Shown here one piece after another: positions 33,923 through 42,937 of a DNA stretch of 64,000 nt (position 1 is its first letter; each line of letters begins with the position of its first letter). Below the pieces are notes generated by a model. It did not search any database. It saw only the letters and a program-made list of their open reading frames with translations, and was not told the DNA's origin. The position numbers and the translations under genes were made by a program. The stretch comes from CAWKOH01 sp963851245 (lineage in GTDB: Bacteria; Actinomycetota; Acidimicrobiia; Acidimicrobiales; Palsa-688), in the NCBI GenBank assembly GCA_963851245.1, contig CAWKOH010000012.1:1-64000 (forward strand). The letters are read 5' to 3'.

Positions 33923-36202
33923 ATGGACGCTGGTCGGGGCGCTCCCGAATCCGCCGTCAAGCTTCGCCCCGGAAGTCAGACAAGGAATGGGACGGCTCCC
34001 CGTCCCAGACGTCGGGCCTTTCGTCCCGACATCGAGGGGCTGCGGGCGGTCGCCATCCTCGCCGTGGTCCTATACCACGCCCACGTCAGCGTCCTTGGCG
34101 GCGGCTTCGACGGGGTCGACGTCTTCTTCGTCGTCTCCGGATATCTCATCACCGGCCTTATTTGGCGGGAGCTGAATCGGGACGGTCGGGTTTCCTTGGC
34201 TGCGTTTTACGGGCGGCGGGCTCGCCGCCTCCTGCCGGCGGCGATTTTCGTGGTGGCTGTGACCGCCCTGGCCGCCCGCCGCTGGATGCCGCCCCTCGAG
34301 CTGCCGGCGGTGATGAAGGACGGTGTGGCCAGCTCCCTTTACGTCGCCAACTACCGCTTCGCCCTGCAGCACACGAGCTACCTGGCCCCCGCCAGGGTTG
34401 TCTCCCCGTTCCAGCACTTCTGGTCGTTGGGCGTCGAAGAGCAGTTCTACCTGGTTTGGCCGTTGCTGCTCGTTGGGGCGTCAATGGTCTGGCGCCGCCC
34501 TCACCGATACCAGCACCACCGATGGCGCCGGACGCGCAACAGCCGGGTCACCCCCGATCGGTTCACCGCTCTCGTGGTGCTCGGCGCCGTGACCCTTCTG
34601 TCGTGTGTTCTCTCTATCTGGCTCACCCACATCAATCAACCCTGGGCCTTCTTCTCGTTGCCAACCAGGGCTTGGGAGCTCGGCGCGGGAGGGATCCTCG
34701 CTCTCTCAGCGCCCACCATCAAGCGGATCCCGGCCACCGCAGCCACGGTCATCGGATGGACGGGGCTGGCAGTCATCATCCTTTCGTTCTTTCTCATCAC
34801 TCCCTCGACGCCCTATCCCGGCACGGCCGCGCTGGCACCAGTACTCGGAACAGTCCTCGTCATCGCCAGTGGGGAGGTGGCGTCGGTCCGAGCCAACGCC
34901 GTCGTACGTCGCCAGGGACCCGCGAAGGTCCTGGGCCGGCCGTACATGCGCGCCATCGGGCGCGGTTCGTACTCCTGGTACCTCTGGCACTGGCCCTTCC
35001 TGATCCTGGCCCCCTACGTCCTCGGCTACACCCTGAGCTTGTGGCAGAACCTCTTCGTGGCTGCCCTGAGCGGAGCAGTAGCCGCGGCCAGCTACGCCGT
35101 CATAGAGACGCCGGCGCGCACCTCCGCCTGGTTGGCGTCGGTACCCCGCCGCAGCCTCGTCACAGGCGGCGCTCTCAGCGCAGTGGGAGTGGTGGTCTGC
35201 GTGCTGGTGGCCGCTGATCTCCCCTCTCTCACCGGCCACGGGGTGGCGCCCGCCGCCACCATCCGAACGCCAGTATCGTCGGCCGGTCCGGCGGCTTCCG
35301 GCCCGGCCAAAAGCCCGGTTATGACAGACGATCCGCTCCAAGCCGAGATCGCATCGATAAACGCCCAGATCGCAGCCCAGCTGGCCGCCGCCGTCGACAC
35401 CGAGGAGGTCCCTTCGAATCTGCATCCGACCCTGGGCGCCGCCAACACCGACGACCCGCCGGTGTTTGTGGATGGATGTCAGGACAGTTACCTTGCCTCT
35501 GCGGTGCAGAGCTGCGAGTTCGGGGACCTGGTCTCGAACACGAGCGTCGTGCTCTTCGGGGATTCGCACGCCGGTATGTGGTTCCCGGCTGTCGATCTAG
35601 CCGCCAACCAGCACGGCTGGCGGCTCTACGCCTGGACCAAGGCGACCTGCCCCCCGATCACCATTCCGATATTCAGCCCCGAACTCGGACGCAACTTCAC
35701 CGAATGCGAGACGTGGAGGCAGAACGTCCTGGCCAGGATCCAGGAGGTACATCCGGCCCTCGTGATCCTTGGCATGGCCCGCCACTACAGCTCCGTATAC
35801 GGCTTCACCCCTTACCAGGAGCCGTGGCTGCAGGGGATCGCCCAGATGGTCGCGACCATCAGGCAGATGGGCGCCAAGGTTATGGTCGTAGGGCCGGTTC
35901 CGAAGCCACCGTTCAACGTTCCCGACTGCCTGTCCGCCCACCTGAGTGATGCGGTCGCCTGCACCGAGCCGGTCTCAACTGAGATCAACGACGCCGGATT
36001 GGCGGCCGAGCGGACGGCCGTGACGGCTGCCCGCGGTACCTACGTTGACGTGCAGCCCTGGTTCTGCACCGCAACTCGCTGCGCCGTCATCCTGGGCAAC
36101 ATCGAGATGTGGCGCGATGACAACCACATATCGCCGGAATATTCCAGCTTCCTCGGCCCGGCCATGTCGGCGGAGCTGGAGGCTGTGATGGCGCCCAGGT
36201 GA
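33923..36202 (+). CDS. Acyltransferase-3 / SGNH surface-polymer O-acyltransferase
   Basis: The domain order is an acyltransferase-3 membrane domain (about residues 30-390; FRPDIEGLRAVAILAVVLYHA and FDGVDVFFVVSGYLIT, FQHFWSLGVEEQFYLVWPL, SYSWYLWHWPFLI) followed by a C-terminal extracytoplasmic SGNH domain with VVLFGDSHAGMWFPAVD, LGMARHYS and a final DDNHISPEYSSFL carrying Asp and His. This OafA/PatB-like architecture adds acetyl groups to surface polysaccharides. I choose the ATG at 33923; the frame is open from a TTG at 33830. The gene is 759 codons long and stands alone on this strand between the HD protein and a gene-poor region. Confidence 0.93.
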   Translation: MDAGRGAPESAVKLRPGSQTRNGTAPRPRRRAFRPDIEGLRAVAILAVVLYHAHVSVLGGGFDGVDVFFVVSGYLITGLIWRELNRDGRVSLAAFYGRRARRLLPAAIFVVAVTALAARRWMPPLELPAVMKDGVASSLYVANYRFALQHTSYLAPARVVSPFQHFWSLGVEEQFYLVWPLLLVGASMVWRRPHRYQHHRWRRTRNSRVTPDRFTALVVLGAVTLLSCVLSIWLTHINQPWAFFSLPTRAWELGAGGILALSAPTIKRIPATAATVIGWTGLAVIILSFFLITPSTPYPGTAALAPVLGTVLVIASGEVASVRANAVVRRQGPAKVLGRPYMRAIGRGSYSWYLWHWPFLILAPYVLGYTLSLWQNLFVAALSGAVAAASYAVIETPARTSAWLASVPRRSLVTGGALSAVGVVVCVLVAADLPSLTGHGVAPAATIRTPVSSAGPAASGPAKSPVMTDDPLQAEIASINAQIAAQLAAAVDTEEVPSNLHPTLGAANTDDPPVFVDGCQDSYLASAVQSCEFGDLVSNTSVVLFGDSHAGMWFPAVDLAANQHGWRLYAWTKATCPPITIPIFSPELGRNFTECETWRQNVLARIQEVHPALVILGMARHYSSVYGFTPYQEPWLQGIAQMVATIRQMGAKVMVVGPVPKPPFNVPDCLSAHLSDAVACTEPVSTEINDAGLAAERTAVTAARGTYVDVQPWFCTATRCAVILGNIEMWRDDNHISPEYSSFLGPAMSAELEAVMAPR

Positions 36203-36512
36203 CCATCCTTTCCTGGACCCGTTCGTGACGGCAGGCCGCGAACTTGATCCAGATCGCTGGATTTTGGTCTAGTCGAACGTCGGCTCTGATATCTACATCA
36301 CCGGGACCGCGGTATTTTTTGGGCGTGCGGCCGACGCAGGCGGGAGGAGCCAGGCCGGCGAGCCTAACCCTGCCGGTTACCGGCTGGACGACGTGGTCGA
36401 GGAAGCACCACCTCATCGCCCTGAAGGGCCGGGCCCGGTAAGCCGCTCGCGGCCGGGACACATGATCAGAGCCCCCGGTCACCCCGGGAACTTCTGTTTG
36501 CTCGGCGCACGG
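36203..36512. other. Gene-poor stretch, part 1
   Basis: About 310 bases behind the acyltransferase gene. Only short frames without recognisable domains are present. No RNA gene or strong hairpin was found. The sequence is less GC-rich in places (GCGGTATTTTTTGGGC near 36310), which fits non-coding DNA. Confidence 0.45.
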
Positions 36513-36695
36513 CTAACTACCGGCCACGACTGACGCATCGAGGTCGGCCCCGAACCGGGGGATGACTCCCTCCCTCATCATTACGTCGCGGCAACTCTCA
36601 CAGAAGGGGAGCGGCCTCAGCACGTGGTCCTTGCCCTCGACCGTCAGCGCCTCGGACGTTTGCTTCCTACATCTCCGACACTTGGGTTGACTCAT
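36513..36695 (-). CDS. Small protein with two CxxC motifs
   Basis: The 60-residue frame has C-R-R-C near residue 6 and C-E-S-C near residue 32 (CRRCRKQTSEAL and LPFCESCRDVMMRE), the spacing of a small zinc ribbon. It starts with ATG and lies alone. I do not recognise a family, and no partner gene is adjacent. It could bind nucleic acid or protein. Moderate support only. Confidence 0.45.
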   Translation of the reverse strand: MSQPKCRRCRKQTSEALTVEGKDHVLRPLPFCESCRDVMMREGVIPRFGADLDASVVAGS

Positions 36696-37435
36696 TTATC
36701 TCGGTACCTCCGTGAAAGTGGAAGGATCATTACGCCCACTCCACCTCCACCTGGCACCCCGGAGAGGGTGACGCAGGTACCGGGTTGTGAAGGTTATCCA
36801 GGGCCTCGGCTGACCTGGTGGACCCTGGGGTTTGTCCCATGACCACGAGGTCCAGTGTCGATGTCTGGAGGGCAGCTTCCCGCCCTGCCCACCCGGAAGA
36901 ACTCGGCGAGCACCTTGAGCCTGAGCTAGAACGCCAACCAGAGAGGGGCTGCTCAGCAGCGGTGTGCGGTTGGGGTAACCGTTCGCAGAATCTGCTGAGC
37001 CACCGGGTCGGTTCCTGCCGCTACCTCTACGGCCTGACCCTGCCCAATCACCTAGAACGGATCGGAGCCACGTTCCAGCACCTTCACGGAACCAGACGTG
37101 CTGACGAGATTGTTCGTTGGCAGCGCTTCGCGCCGCGCCTGGACACACTCAATCGACACCCACGCCGCCGGAGGCGGCTCTTGCGTCGTGGTCACACTCG
37201 CACTCGGACAGCTTGTAAACCCCGATTGCGATCGCTCCACCAGATGGGATGGACCGTTCGTCCGATGTGATGGTCCCGATGGTGCGGGCCGGGACGGGAG
37301 CGCATACTGGGTCCCGCCCTATCCGCGAATCCGCCGGCGCGGCCAGATCGAGCACGCTCGGTCTTCGACGTAATGGATGGGCGCGCGTTCTGGTCGGGGC
37401 GCACGGGTACCGCCCAGTCCCGGCGCTGGCAGGGA
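36696..37435. other. Gene-poor stretch, part 2
   Basis: About 740 bases without a convincing gene. Frames of up to 150 codons exist on both strands, but they are rich in Arg, Pro and Gly, overlap each other, and show no domain. GGTACC occurs twice (about 36701 and 36777) around a pyrimidine-rich section. No tRNA, array or long repeat was found. Confidence 0.45.
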
Positions 37436-37975
37436 TCACTTGCGGTAGCCGCGATCGCCGGGCATAGGTCGCACTTTGACTCCGGTGGCAGTGAGGAACT
37501 GGCGGATCTGGCAGGCGTGCTCAACGACGTGCAGTGGCACGCCGCCGACAATGACTCCGTACGGCATCCCGTGGTATCGATGAGCGCTGGGGAGTGGCCG
37601 CGCCGCCGCGTTCTCGGTGAGCGCATAAAGCGTACGGCGCACCCTTGCGCGGCAGTAATCGATGTAACCGAGGAGTTCGTCCTTGGTGAACTTACGGTTA
37701 GGAAAGGCGTAGCTGTTCTCATCGAAGGGTTGTGGCGGTTCCCACGGCTCGAACTCGGCGGTGAGGTCGTAGTCGAGGGTCAGCAGCGCGTGGTATCCCA
37801 GGAACCAGGGGGCCGAGCCGTGCAGTCCCCCCTGTGGCGTTGGAGCGGTGGGCGCCTCGTCCGGCCAGAGGTCCGTCTCCCACAGGTCCCCGGGGCAGTC
37901 CGCCAGTGCCACCTCCATCAGCCGCAGCGCTCGGTCGAAGTTGCTGGCAATGCTCTGAACAAACGGGTTCGCCAT
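37436..37975 (-). CDS. DinB-fold family protein
   Basis: The 179-residue protein has the four-helix DinB pattern: a first helix ANPFVQSIASNFDRALRLMEVAL, then HGSAPWFLGYHALLTLDYDLT with a metal-type histidine, and the final helix GVPLHVVEHACQIRQFLTATG with a second histidine. DinB-type proteins are thiol-dependent transferases (bacillithiol or mycothiol) or stress proteins. The ATG at 37975 gives the family length. No partner is adjacent. Confidence 0.85.
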   Translation of the reverse strand: MANPFVQSIASNFDRALRLMEVALADCPGDLWETDLWPDEAPTAPTPQGGLHGSAPWFLGYHALLTLDYDLTAEFEPWEPPQPFDENSYAFPNRKFTKDELLGYIDYCRARVRRTLYALTENAAARPLPSAHRYHGMPYGVIVGGVPLHVVEHACQIRQFLTATGVKVRPMPGDRGYRK

Positions 37976-38216
37976 GCCTTCGGTATAGCGCAGGTAGACG
38001 GAACCGGCCCCAACCAGGAAACCGGCCTGCTGTGTCCCCGAGTGCCAACCCGTGCTCGCAGATCGCTCGTGCTTTACGGAAGCCGCATTCGGGCCCAGAG
38101 CGCCGATCGCCGATTATCGCCCTGGGTTCTGCCACCGGGTGAAGCCACCGCAGAGCGCACAGATCAACCAGTTCGGTGCGAGCGCGCCGAGCAACTGCTG
38201 AGTCTGATCCTGGTCC

Positions 38217-38879
38217 TTATGAGCAGGTGTCGCCGTCCAGGGGAACGTCAAGCTCCTCCATCAGTCGACGAACCCGCTGTCCGATCTCGTCACGGATGGG
38301 TCGAACAGCTTCCAAGGATTCCCCCGCAGGGTCGGCTACCTGCCAGTCTTGGTAGTCCTTGCCGGGGAAGATTGGGCAGGCGTCGCCGCAGCCCATGGTG
38401 ATCACCACATCGGCTGCCCTTACAACCTCGTCGGTCCACGGCTTGGGGAACTCTGAGGAGATGTCGATACCAACCTCGGCCATTGCCTGCACCGCGGCTG
38501 GGTTAACTTCACTGGCCGGTTCTGAGCCGCCGGACCAGGCCACCGCTCCCTCTCCGGCCAGATGAGTCAACCAGCCCAGGGCCATCTGCGACCGCCCGGC
38601 ATTGTGGACGCACAGGAACAGAACGATGGGCACACCAGTTCCATCTTGGCGTCCTTCCACCCTGGCCAAGGCATGGAGCCTTTGGCGGGCGAACCGCTCG
38701 GCGAAAAGGGTGAGGAATCTTCGCACCGTGGCCCGTGGGGCTAACTCGTCATAGCTGGACACCAGGAACCGCTCTATAGTGTCGACCCCGAAGACGCCGT
38801 CGAACTCCTCCTTCAAGTGCGCTGCGGCCGTTCGCAACGCCAGCCGGTCCTCGATACGCAGGTTTTCGACTGTGGGCAT
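38217..38879 (-). CDS. arsC: Arsenate reductase (LMW-phosphatase type) with N-terminal helical domain
   Basis: The C-terminal 130 residues are the low-molecular-weight tyrosine phosphatase/ArsC fold with the P-loop VLFLCVHNAGRSQMA (C-x5-R-S), SGGSEPASEVNP and the TMGCGDACPIFPG loop. Before it is a three-helix domain (LRTAAAHLKEEFDGVFGVDTIERFLVSS), a known addition in actinobacterial ArsC proteins. It reduces arsenate with mycothiol or thioredoxin. The gene is divergent from an ArsR-ArsC fusion gene, and a perfect ACTCAA-N6-TTGAGT palindrome lies between them. Confidence 0.92.
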   Translation of the reverse strand: MPTVENLRIEDRLALRTAAAHLKEEFDGVFGVDTIERFLVSSYDELAPRATVRRFLTLFAERFARQRLHALARVEGRQDGTGVPIVLFLCVHNAGRSQMALGWLTHLAGEGAVAWSGGSEPASEVNPAAVQAMAEVGIDISSEFPKPWTDEVVRAADVVITMGCGDACPIFPGKDYQDWQVADPAGESLEAVRPIRDEIGQRVRRLMEELDVPLDGDTCS

Positions 38880-38920
38880 CCTTGCTGTCCTCCCGTATCT
38901 TCACTTGGCTTCAGGCTATT

Positions 38921-38938
38921 ACTCAACTACTATTGAGT
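38921..38938. promoter_or_regulatory. ArsR operator candidate
   Basis: ACTCAA-CTACTA-TTGAGT is a perfect inverted repeat with six-base arms. It lies in the 61-base gap between arsC and the arsR-fusion gene and ends two bases before the ATG at 38941. Placement and dyad shape fit an ArsR/SmtB site that would silence both genes in the absence of arsenite. Confidence 0.7.
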
Positions 38939-38940
38939 CA

Positions 38941-39618
38941 ATGGAGCTTGAGCGACTTCGCCAACGTGCAGAAGCTCATGCCGCCCTGGCCGACATCCAC
39001 CGGCTGGCCATCGTCGATGAGCTGACCCTGGCCGACCGGACCCCATCAGAGCTAGCCGCCACGCTCGGCATCGAGTCCAACCTTCTAGCCCACCACCTCA
39101 GCACCCTTGAAGGAGCGGGTCTGATCGAGCGTACTGTCTCCCAGGGCGACCGGCGACGCCGCTACATCCGCCTCCTGCCCGCCTGCCGACCAGTCATTAA
39201 CCAAGACATCCGTATCGTGGCCAAGCGGATCGTATTCGTCTGCACCGAGAACGCAGCCCGCTCCCAGCTTGCCGAGGGGATCTGGAACCAGACCCGGCCC
39301 ATCAAAGCCATAAGTGCAGGCACCAGACCCGCATCACGCCTGCATCCAGGAACCATTCGTGCAGCCGCACGCCGAGGCATCAACCTCAAAGGCGCCCGCC
39401 CCAGCCCTCTACCCCAACTCGGGTCCCACGATCTCGTTATCACCGTGTGCGACCGGGCCCACGAAACCCTTAACCCCGGCCCCCACGTCACCCAACTGCA
39501 CTGGTCGATCCTCGACCCCGCCAGCGCCCCCACCGCAGACGCCTACGAAGACAGCATCGACAGCCTCCTGGGCCGTATCAGTGCCGCCGCCGAGCACATC
39601 CTCTCCTCCCCGGCCTGA
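38941..39618 (+). CDS. ArsR-family regulator fused to a low-molecular-weight phosphatase (arsenate reductase-like) domain
   Basis: Residues about 1-90 are a winged HTH of the ArsR family (ALADIHRLAIVDELTLADRTPSELAATLGIESNLLAHHLSTLEGAGLI). Residues about 97-225 are an LMW-phosphatase domain with P-loop VFVCTENAARSQLAEG, SAGTRPASRLHPG and DLVITVCDRAHE. The P-loop keeps Cys-x5-Arg-Ser. This fusion joins sensing and reduction in one protein. I use the ATG at 38941; a longer frame from 38779 would run through the divergent arsC gene. No arsenite efflux gene (arsB or acr3) is visible. Confidence 0.88.
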   Translation: MELERLRQRAEAHAALADIHRLAIVDELTLADRTPSELAATLGIESNLLAHHLSTLEGAGLIERTVSQGDRRRRYIRLLPACRPVINQDIRIVAKRIVFVCTENAARSQLAEGIWNQTRPIKAISAGTRPASRLHPGTIRAAARRGINLKGARPSPLPQLGSHDLVITVCDRAHETLNPGPHVTQLHWSILDPASAPTADAYEDSIDSLLGRISAAAEHILSSPA

Positions 39619-39948
39619 GCGACGCCACCATAGTCTGCGGGAACACCCGCCCCTACCGCCCAGGGACGGACGAGTCCTCCAGGTGCTGAGCAAGATCATT
39701 TGATCTGCGTTCCCCCTACACAACCACGCAGCAAAACTGAACTGCGCAGATCGACGGAACCCGAGCATGCTCATGGGGTGGCCCTCGAGGCCGAGGTGGC
39801 CCATGTCGTGCACGCCGATCCTTAGCGCTGCCCTGCCCCCGATTCGCCGGGTCGGGGTGCCAGCGTTTGACTGGCCCCTCAGGCGTGAGATGGGGTCGCG
39901 GACCGGTGCGGGCCGATGTACTGTTTGCGGGTCAGTTGGAAGGAGCTC
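39619..39948. other. Intergenic region before the TPR-cyclase gene
   Basis: About 330 bases without a recognised gene. A strong ribosome binding site (GGAAGGAG) lies at its right end, three bases before the next start codon. Nothing else is supported. Confidence 0.5.
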
Positions 39949-41884
39949 ATGGGCCATCTCATCGACGAACTCAGCGACGCTCGATCGGCTTACGAGCGCC
40001 GGGATTGGCGTGGGGCGTTCGACTTGCTGACGGCGGCCGAGAGGCGCTCGCCGCTGGCGCCGGAAGATGCCGAGCTGCTGGCAGAGGCGGCCCGCTGGGC
40101 ACGTGAGTACAGCGCTATGATCGATGCGCTGGAGCAGGCCGAGGCACGCTACGAACGCGTCGGCAAACCGGGGCTCGCGGCGGGTGCCGCATTGTCGCTG
40201 TGCCGTGAGCACTTCGTCCGCAACAGCCTTTCTGAAGCGGGAGGCTGGCTGGGTCGTGCCTCCCGCCTGCTCGAGGACGAGCCCGAATGCTCTGCCCACG
40301 GCTATCTGCAGTGGGCCCTCGGCCGAGCCGCGTGGGCCAACGAGGACTCTAAGTCCGCCCTGGACCACGCCCGTGAGACGAGCGCGATCGGTCGTCGGCT
40401 GGGTGACATCGATCTGGAAGCCTTCGGCCTGCACGACGAGGGGCATGTGCTGATCGCTCGGGGCGACGTCGACGCGGGTCGTGCCTTGGTCGATGAGGCT
40501 GCTGCCATGGGAGGTGCCGCCAGCAACCCGTACACCACCGGAATGGTCTATTGCGGCGCGATCTGGGCCTACCGCAACATGGCCGACTGGCGAAGTGCCG
40601 GCGAGTGGATCGACGCATCGTTGCGATGGTGCGAGCGCGAATCGTTGAGTGGGTTTCCCGGTCTTTGTCGCTTCCATCGCGCTCGAGGTCCGTCGTCTTC
40701 GCGGGGAGCTTGACAACGCCGAGCGAGACGCCCTCGATGCGATCGAAGAGTTGATGCCGGCCAACCTGATCGCGACTGGATGGGCCCTGACCGAGCTCGG
40801 TGAGATCCGGCGACGAAGGGGTGATCGATCAGGGGCCCGAGATGCTTTTCGACGTTCCCAGGAGCTGGGCGGACTGCCCCAGCCGGGACTGGCGCTGTTG
40901 TTGCTGGACGAAGGCAAGCCCGACGCTGCTCTGGCCAGCATCACCGACGCGTTGGCGCAGATGGTCGGCGTTCACCGAGAGGACCGCGGCTCGGTTCTAC
41001 CCGCAGCGGTGACCATAGCCTTGGCAGCCGGTCGGATCGACCGCGCCCGCGATGCTTTGGCCGAGCTGGAGTCATGGGGAAAGTCGTTTCACACTACCGC
41101 CGCCCTCGCCTCTGTCGCCGAAGCACGCGGCCAGGTCCAGTTGGCCAATGGCGACGCAGAGGCCTCGATCACCTCGCTCCGGGAGGCATGCCAGATGTGG
41201 TGCGAGGTCGACGCGCCGTTCGAGGCGGCTCGGGCTCGGGTCATCATCGCCGAAGCGCTACGAGTTGGTGGCCAGGAGTTCAACGCCACGGGTGAGCTCG
41301 AGGCGGCGCTGAGCGCGTTCGAACGTCTCGGCGCGCTCCGAGAGGCAGAGGTGGTGCGCTCGATGCTCCAAGCGGCCCGGCGGAGCCGGGCGACCCGTGC
41401 CCTGATGTTCACCGACATTGTCGACTCGACCAGGCTCGTCGAGGTCCTGGGTGATGACGCGTGGGGAAGCCTGCTGGATTGGCATGACCGTACCCTGCGT
41501 CAGTGTTTTCGCGCAGCCAACGGTCGGGAGATCAACCACGAAGGGGATGGTTTCTTCGTATCCTTCGCAGATTCCCTTGACGCCGTCGAGAGTGCCATTG
41601 CGATCCAGCGCACCCTGGCCGTTCACCGCCGTGAGCATGGCTTCGCTCCGCAGGTGCGTATAGGTGTCCATGCCACCGAAGCTGTCGACCTCGGCAATGA
41701 CTACCTGGGCAAGGGAGTCCACGAAGCTGCCCGTGTCGGTGCCGCTGCCGGCGCTGGAGAGATCCTTGTGACCGCAGCCGTCATCGAGTCAGTCACCGAC
41801 CACTGCCACATTCGTAACCGCCGTGAACTCCATCTGAGGGGGCTGTCCGTCGCCCTCAACGTCGCGAGCGTCGAGTGGCAATAG
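39949..41884 (+). CDS. TPR-repeat protein with C-terminal class III adenylate/guanylate cyclase, one frameshift
   Basis: About 470 residues of helical TPR-like repeats (for example AAEAARWAREYSAMIDALEQAEARY, LQWALGRAAWANEDSKSALDHAR, GDVDAGRALVDEAAAMGG) precede a cyclase domain at about 485-645. The cyclase keeps both metal aspartates (MFTDIVDSTRLVE; HEGDGFFVSF) and the transition-state Arg (GVHEAARVGAA), but the specificity lysine is replaced (REINHEGD) and the usual Asn before AAR is His. The frame changes once near 40683, where FHRA should continue EVRRLRGELDNAE. The ATG at 39949 has GGAAGGAG upstream. There is no membrane segment, so it is probably cytoplasmic. Confidence 0.85.
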
Positions 41885-42029
41885 GCGTGGCCTACACAAG
41901 CCAATCCCGAGCCTGTTAGATCCTCAGGATCGTGGCTATCAGGGAGTCCTAATGGTCGTGGTCATGGCCGGGGTCCTCTGGGTAGTCATGGCCTTCCGGT
42001 CCGTCCTCACGGGACGGGGGGGACGTCAC

Positions 42030-42158
42030 TCAACAGCCGGGTTGTCCGTAGTTGCCACAGCAGCTCTGCCGGTTGCGAACCTTCGACCAGTTGTTCGAGA
42101 ACGTCAGGCGCAGCTTGGTGGCGAAGGGGGCGTCGTAGGTCTTCCAGTTGGTGAGCAT
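42030..42158 (-). CDS. Small Cys-rich C-terminal peptide, CCGNYGQPGC type
   Basis: This 42-residue frame begins MLTNWKTYDAPFATKLRLTF and ends SCCGNYGQPGC followed by a stop. I recall very short actinobacterial proteins that end in CCGN-x-G-x-PGC, so I believe it is a real conserved small gene. The three C-terminal cysteines could bind a metal or be modified. The basic amphipathic middle (TKLRLTFSNNWSKVRNR) suggests membrane or nucleic-acid contact. It lies between the TPR-cyclase gene and a divergently oriented DinB-fold gene. Function is unknown. Confidence 0.6.
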   Translation of the reverse strand: MLTNWKTYDAPFATKLRLTFSNNWSKVRNRQSCCGNYGQPGC

Positions 42159-42353
42159 GGCTCCCGGGCTGGGCTTTGGTTGTGGATGGGGCTCGGATCC
42201 GCACACGCTGCGGAGTCTAGGACCGGGCCTGGCCCGCCGCCGCCTGCCTCCCCAGAAGTACCCTTGCGGATGTGAGCGAATTGCGGCCGGTCCGCGGGCC
42301 CGGCCGACGCGCCACAATGGGTGAAGGTGCCAGACGACCGAACGGGGGACGCT

Positions 42354-42932
42354 ATGGAACAGGACCTGGTCGAGGTGCACGGCCGCTGCGGAAGAGGGTT
42401 CGCTGACCTTGTCGCGGGCGTGGGCCCGCAACAGTGGCAGGGTGACACCCCCTGCTCGGAGTGGGACGTGCGGACCCTCGTTCACCACCTGCTATACGAG
42501 CAGCGCTGGACGACGCCATTGCTGGAAGGCCAGACCATCGAGGAGGTTGGCGACCGGTTCGAGGGCGATCTCATGGGCGAGGATGCCTCGAGCTGGCCTA
42601 CTTTGGTGGCGTCCGCGATCGAGGAGGCCCACGCCGTGGTGTCCGAACCCGGCGCCCTTCGAAGCACCGTGCATCTCTCCTTCGGAGACACTCCCGGGGA
42701 GGAGTACGTCACCCAGCTGACCGCCGACCTCGCCATCCATGGCTGGGACCTGGCCCGGGCCACCGGACAGGACGACACGATCGATCCGGGCGCCGTCGCC
42801 CTGCTGCTCTCCTGGGTCGAAGCCAACGCGGGCCTGCTGGCCGGATCGGGTATGTTCGGCTCGCCGATACCGGCTGGCCCCGATGAGCCTGATCAGGTCC
42901 GCTTGCTGCGCATGCTCGGTCGCCCAGCTTGA
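42354..42932 (+). CDS. TIGR03086-type DinB-fold (mycothiol-dependent) protein
   Basis: The 192-residue protein has the maleylpyruvate-isomerase-like N-terminal pattern (VEVHGRCGRGFADLVAGV; TPCSEWDVRTLVHHLLYEQRWTTPLLEGQ) with the metal histidines in HHL and in ADLAIHGWDLARATGQ. Actinobacterial members bind a metal and use mycothiol. I choose the ATG at 42354, which has GGGGGAC upstream; an in-frame GTG at 42321 is possible. It converges with the acyl-CoA dehydrogenase gene, whose stop is five bases away. Confidence 0.88.
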   Translation: MEQDLVEVHGRCGRGFADLVAGVGPQQWQGDTPCSEWDVRTLVHHLLYEQRWTTPLLEGQTIEEVGDRFEGDLMGEDASSWPTLVASAIEEAHAVVSEPGALRSTVHLSFGDTPGEEYVTQLTADLAIHGWDLARATGQDDTIDPGAVALLLSWVEANAGLLAGSGMFGSPIPAGPDEPDQVRLLRMLGRPA

Positions 42933-42937
42933 GTTGA

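Noticed and set aside
33673..35217. 514-codon plus-strand frame inside the acyltransferase gene
   Set aside because: Alternate frame of a clear acyltransferase-3 protein.
36818..37270. 150-codon plus-strand frame in the gene-poor stretch
   Set aside because: No domain, mixed composition, and no ribosome binding site.
39409..40944. 511-codon minus-strand frame opposite the TPR-cyclase gene
   Set aside because: Shadow of the plus-strand protein; no recognisable domain.
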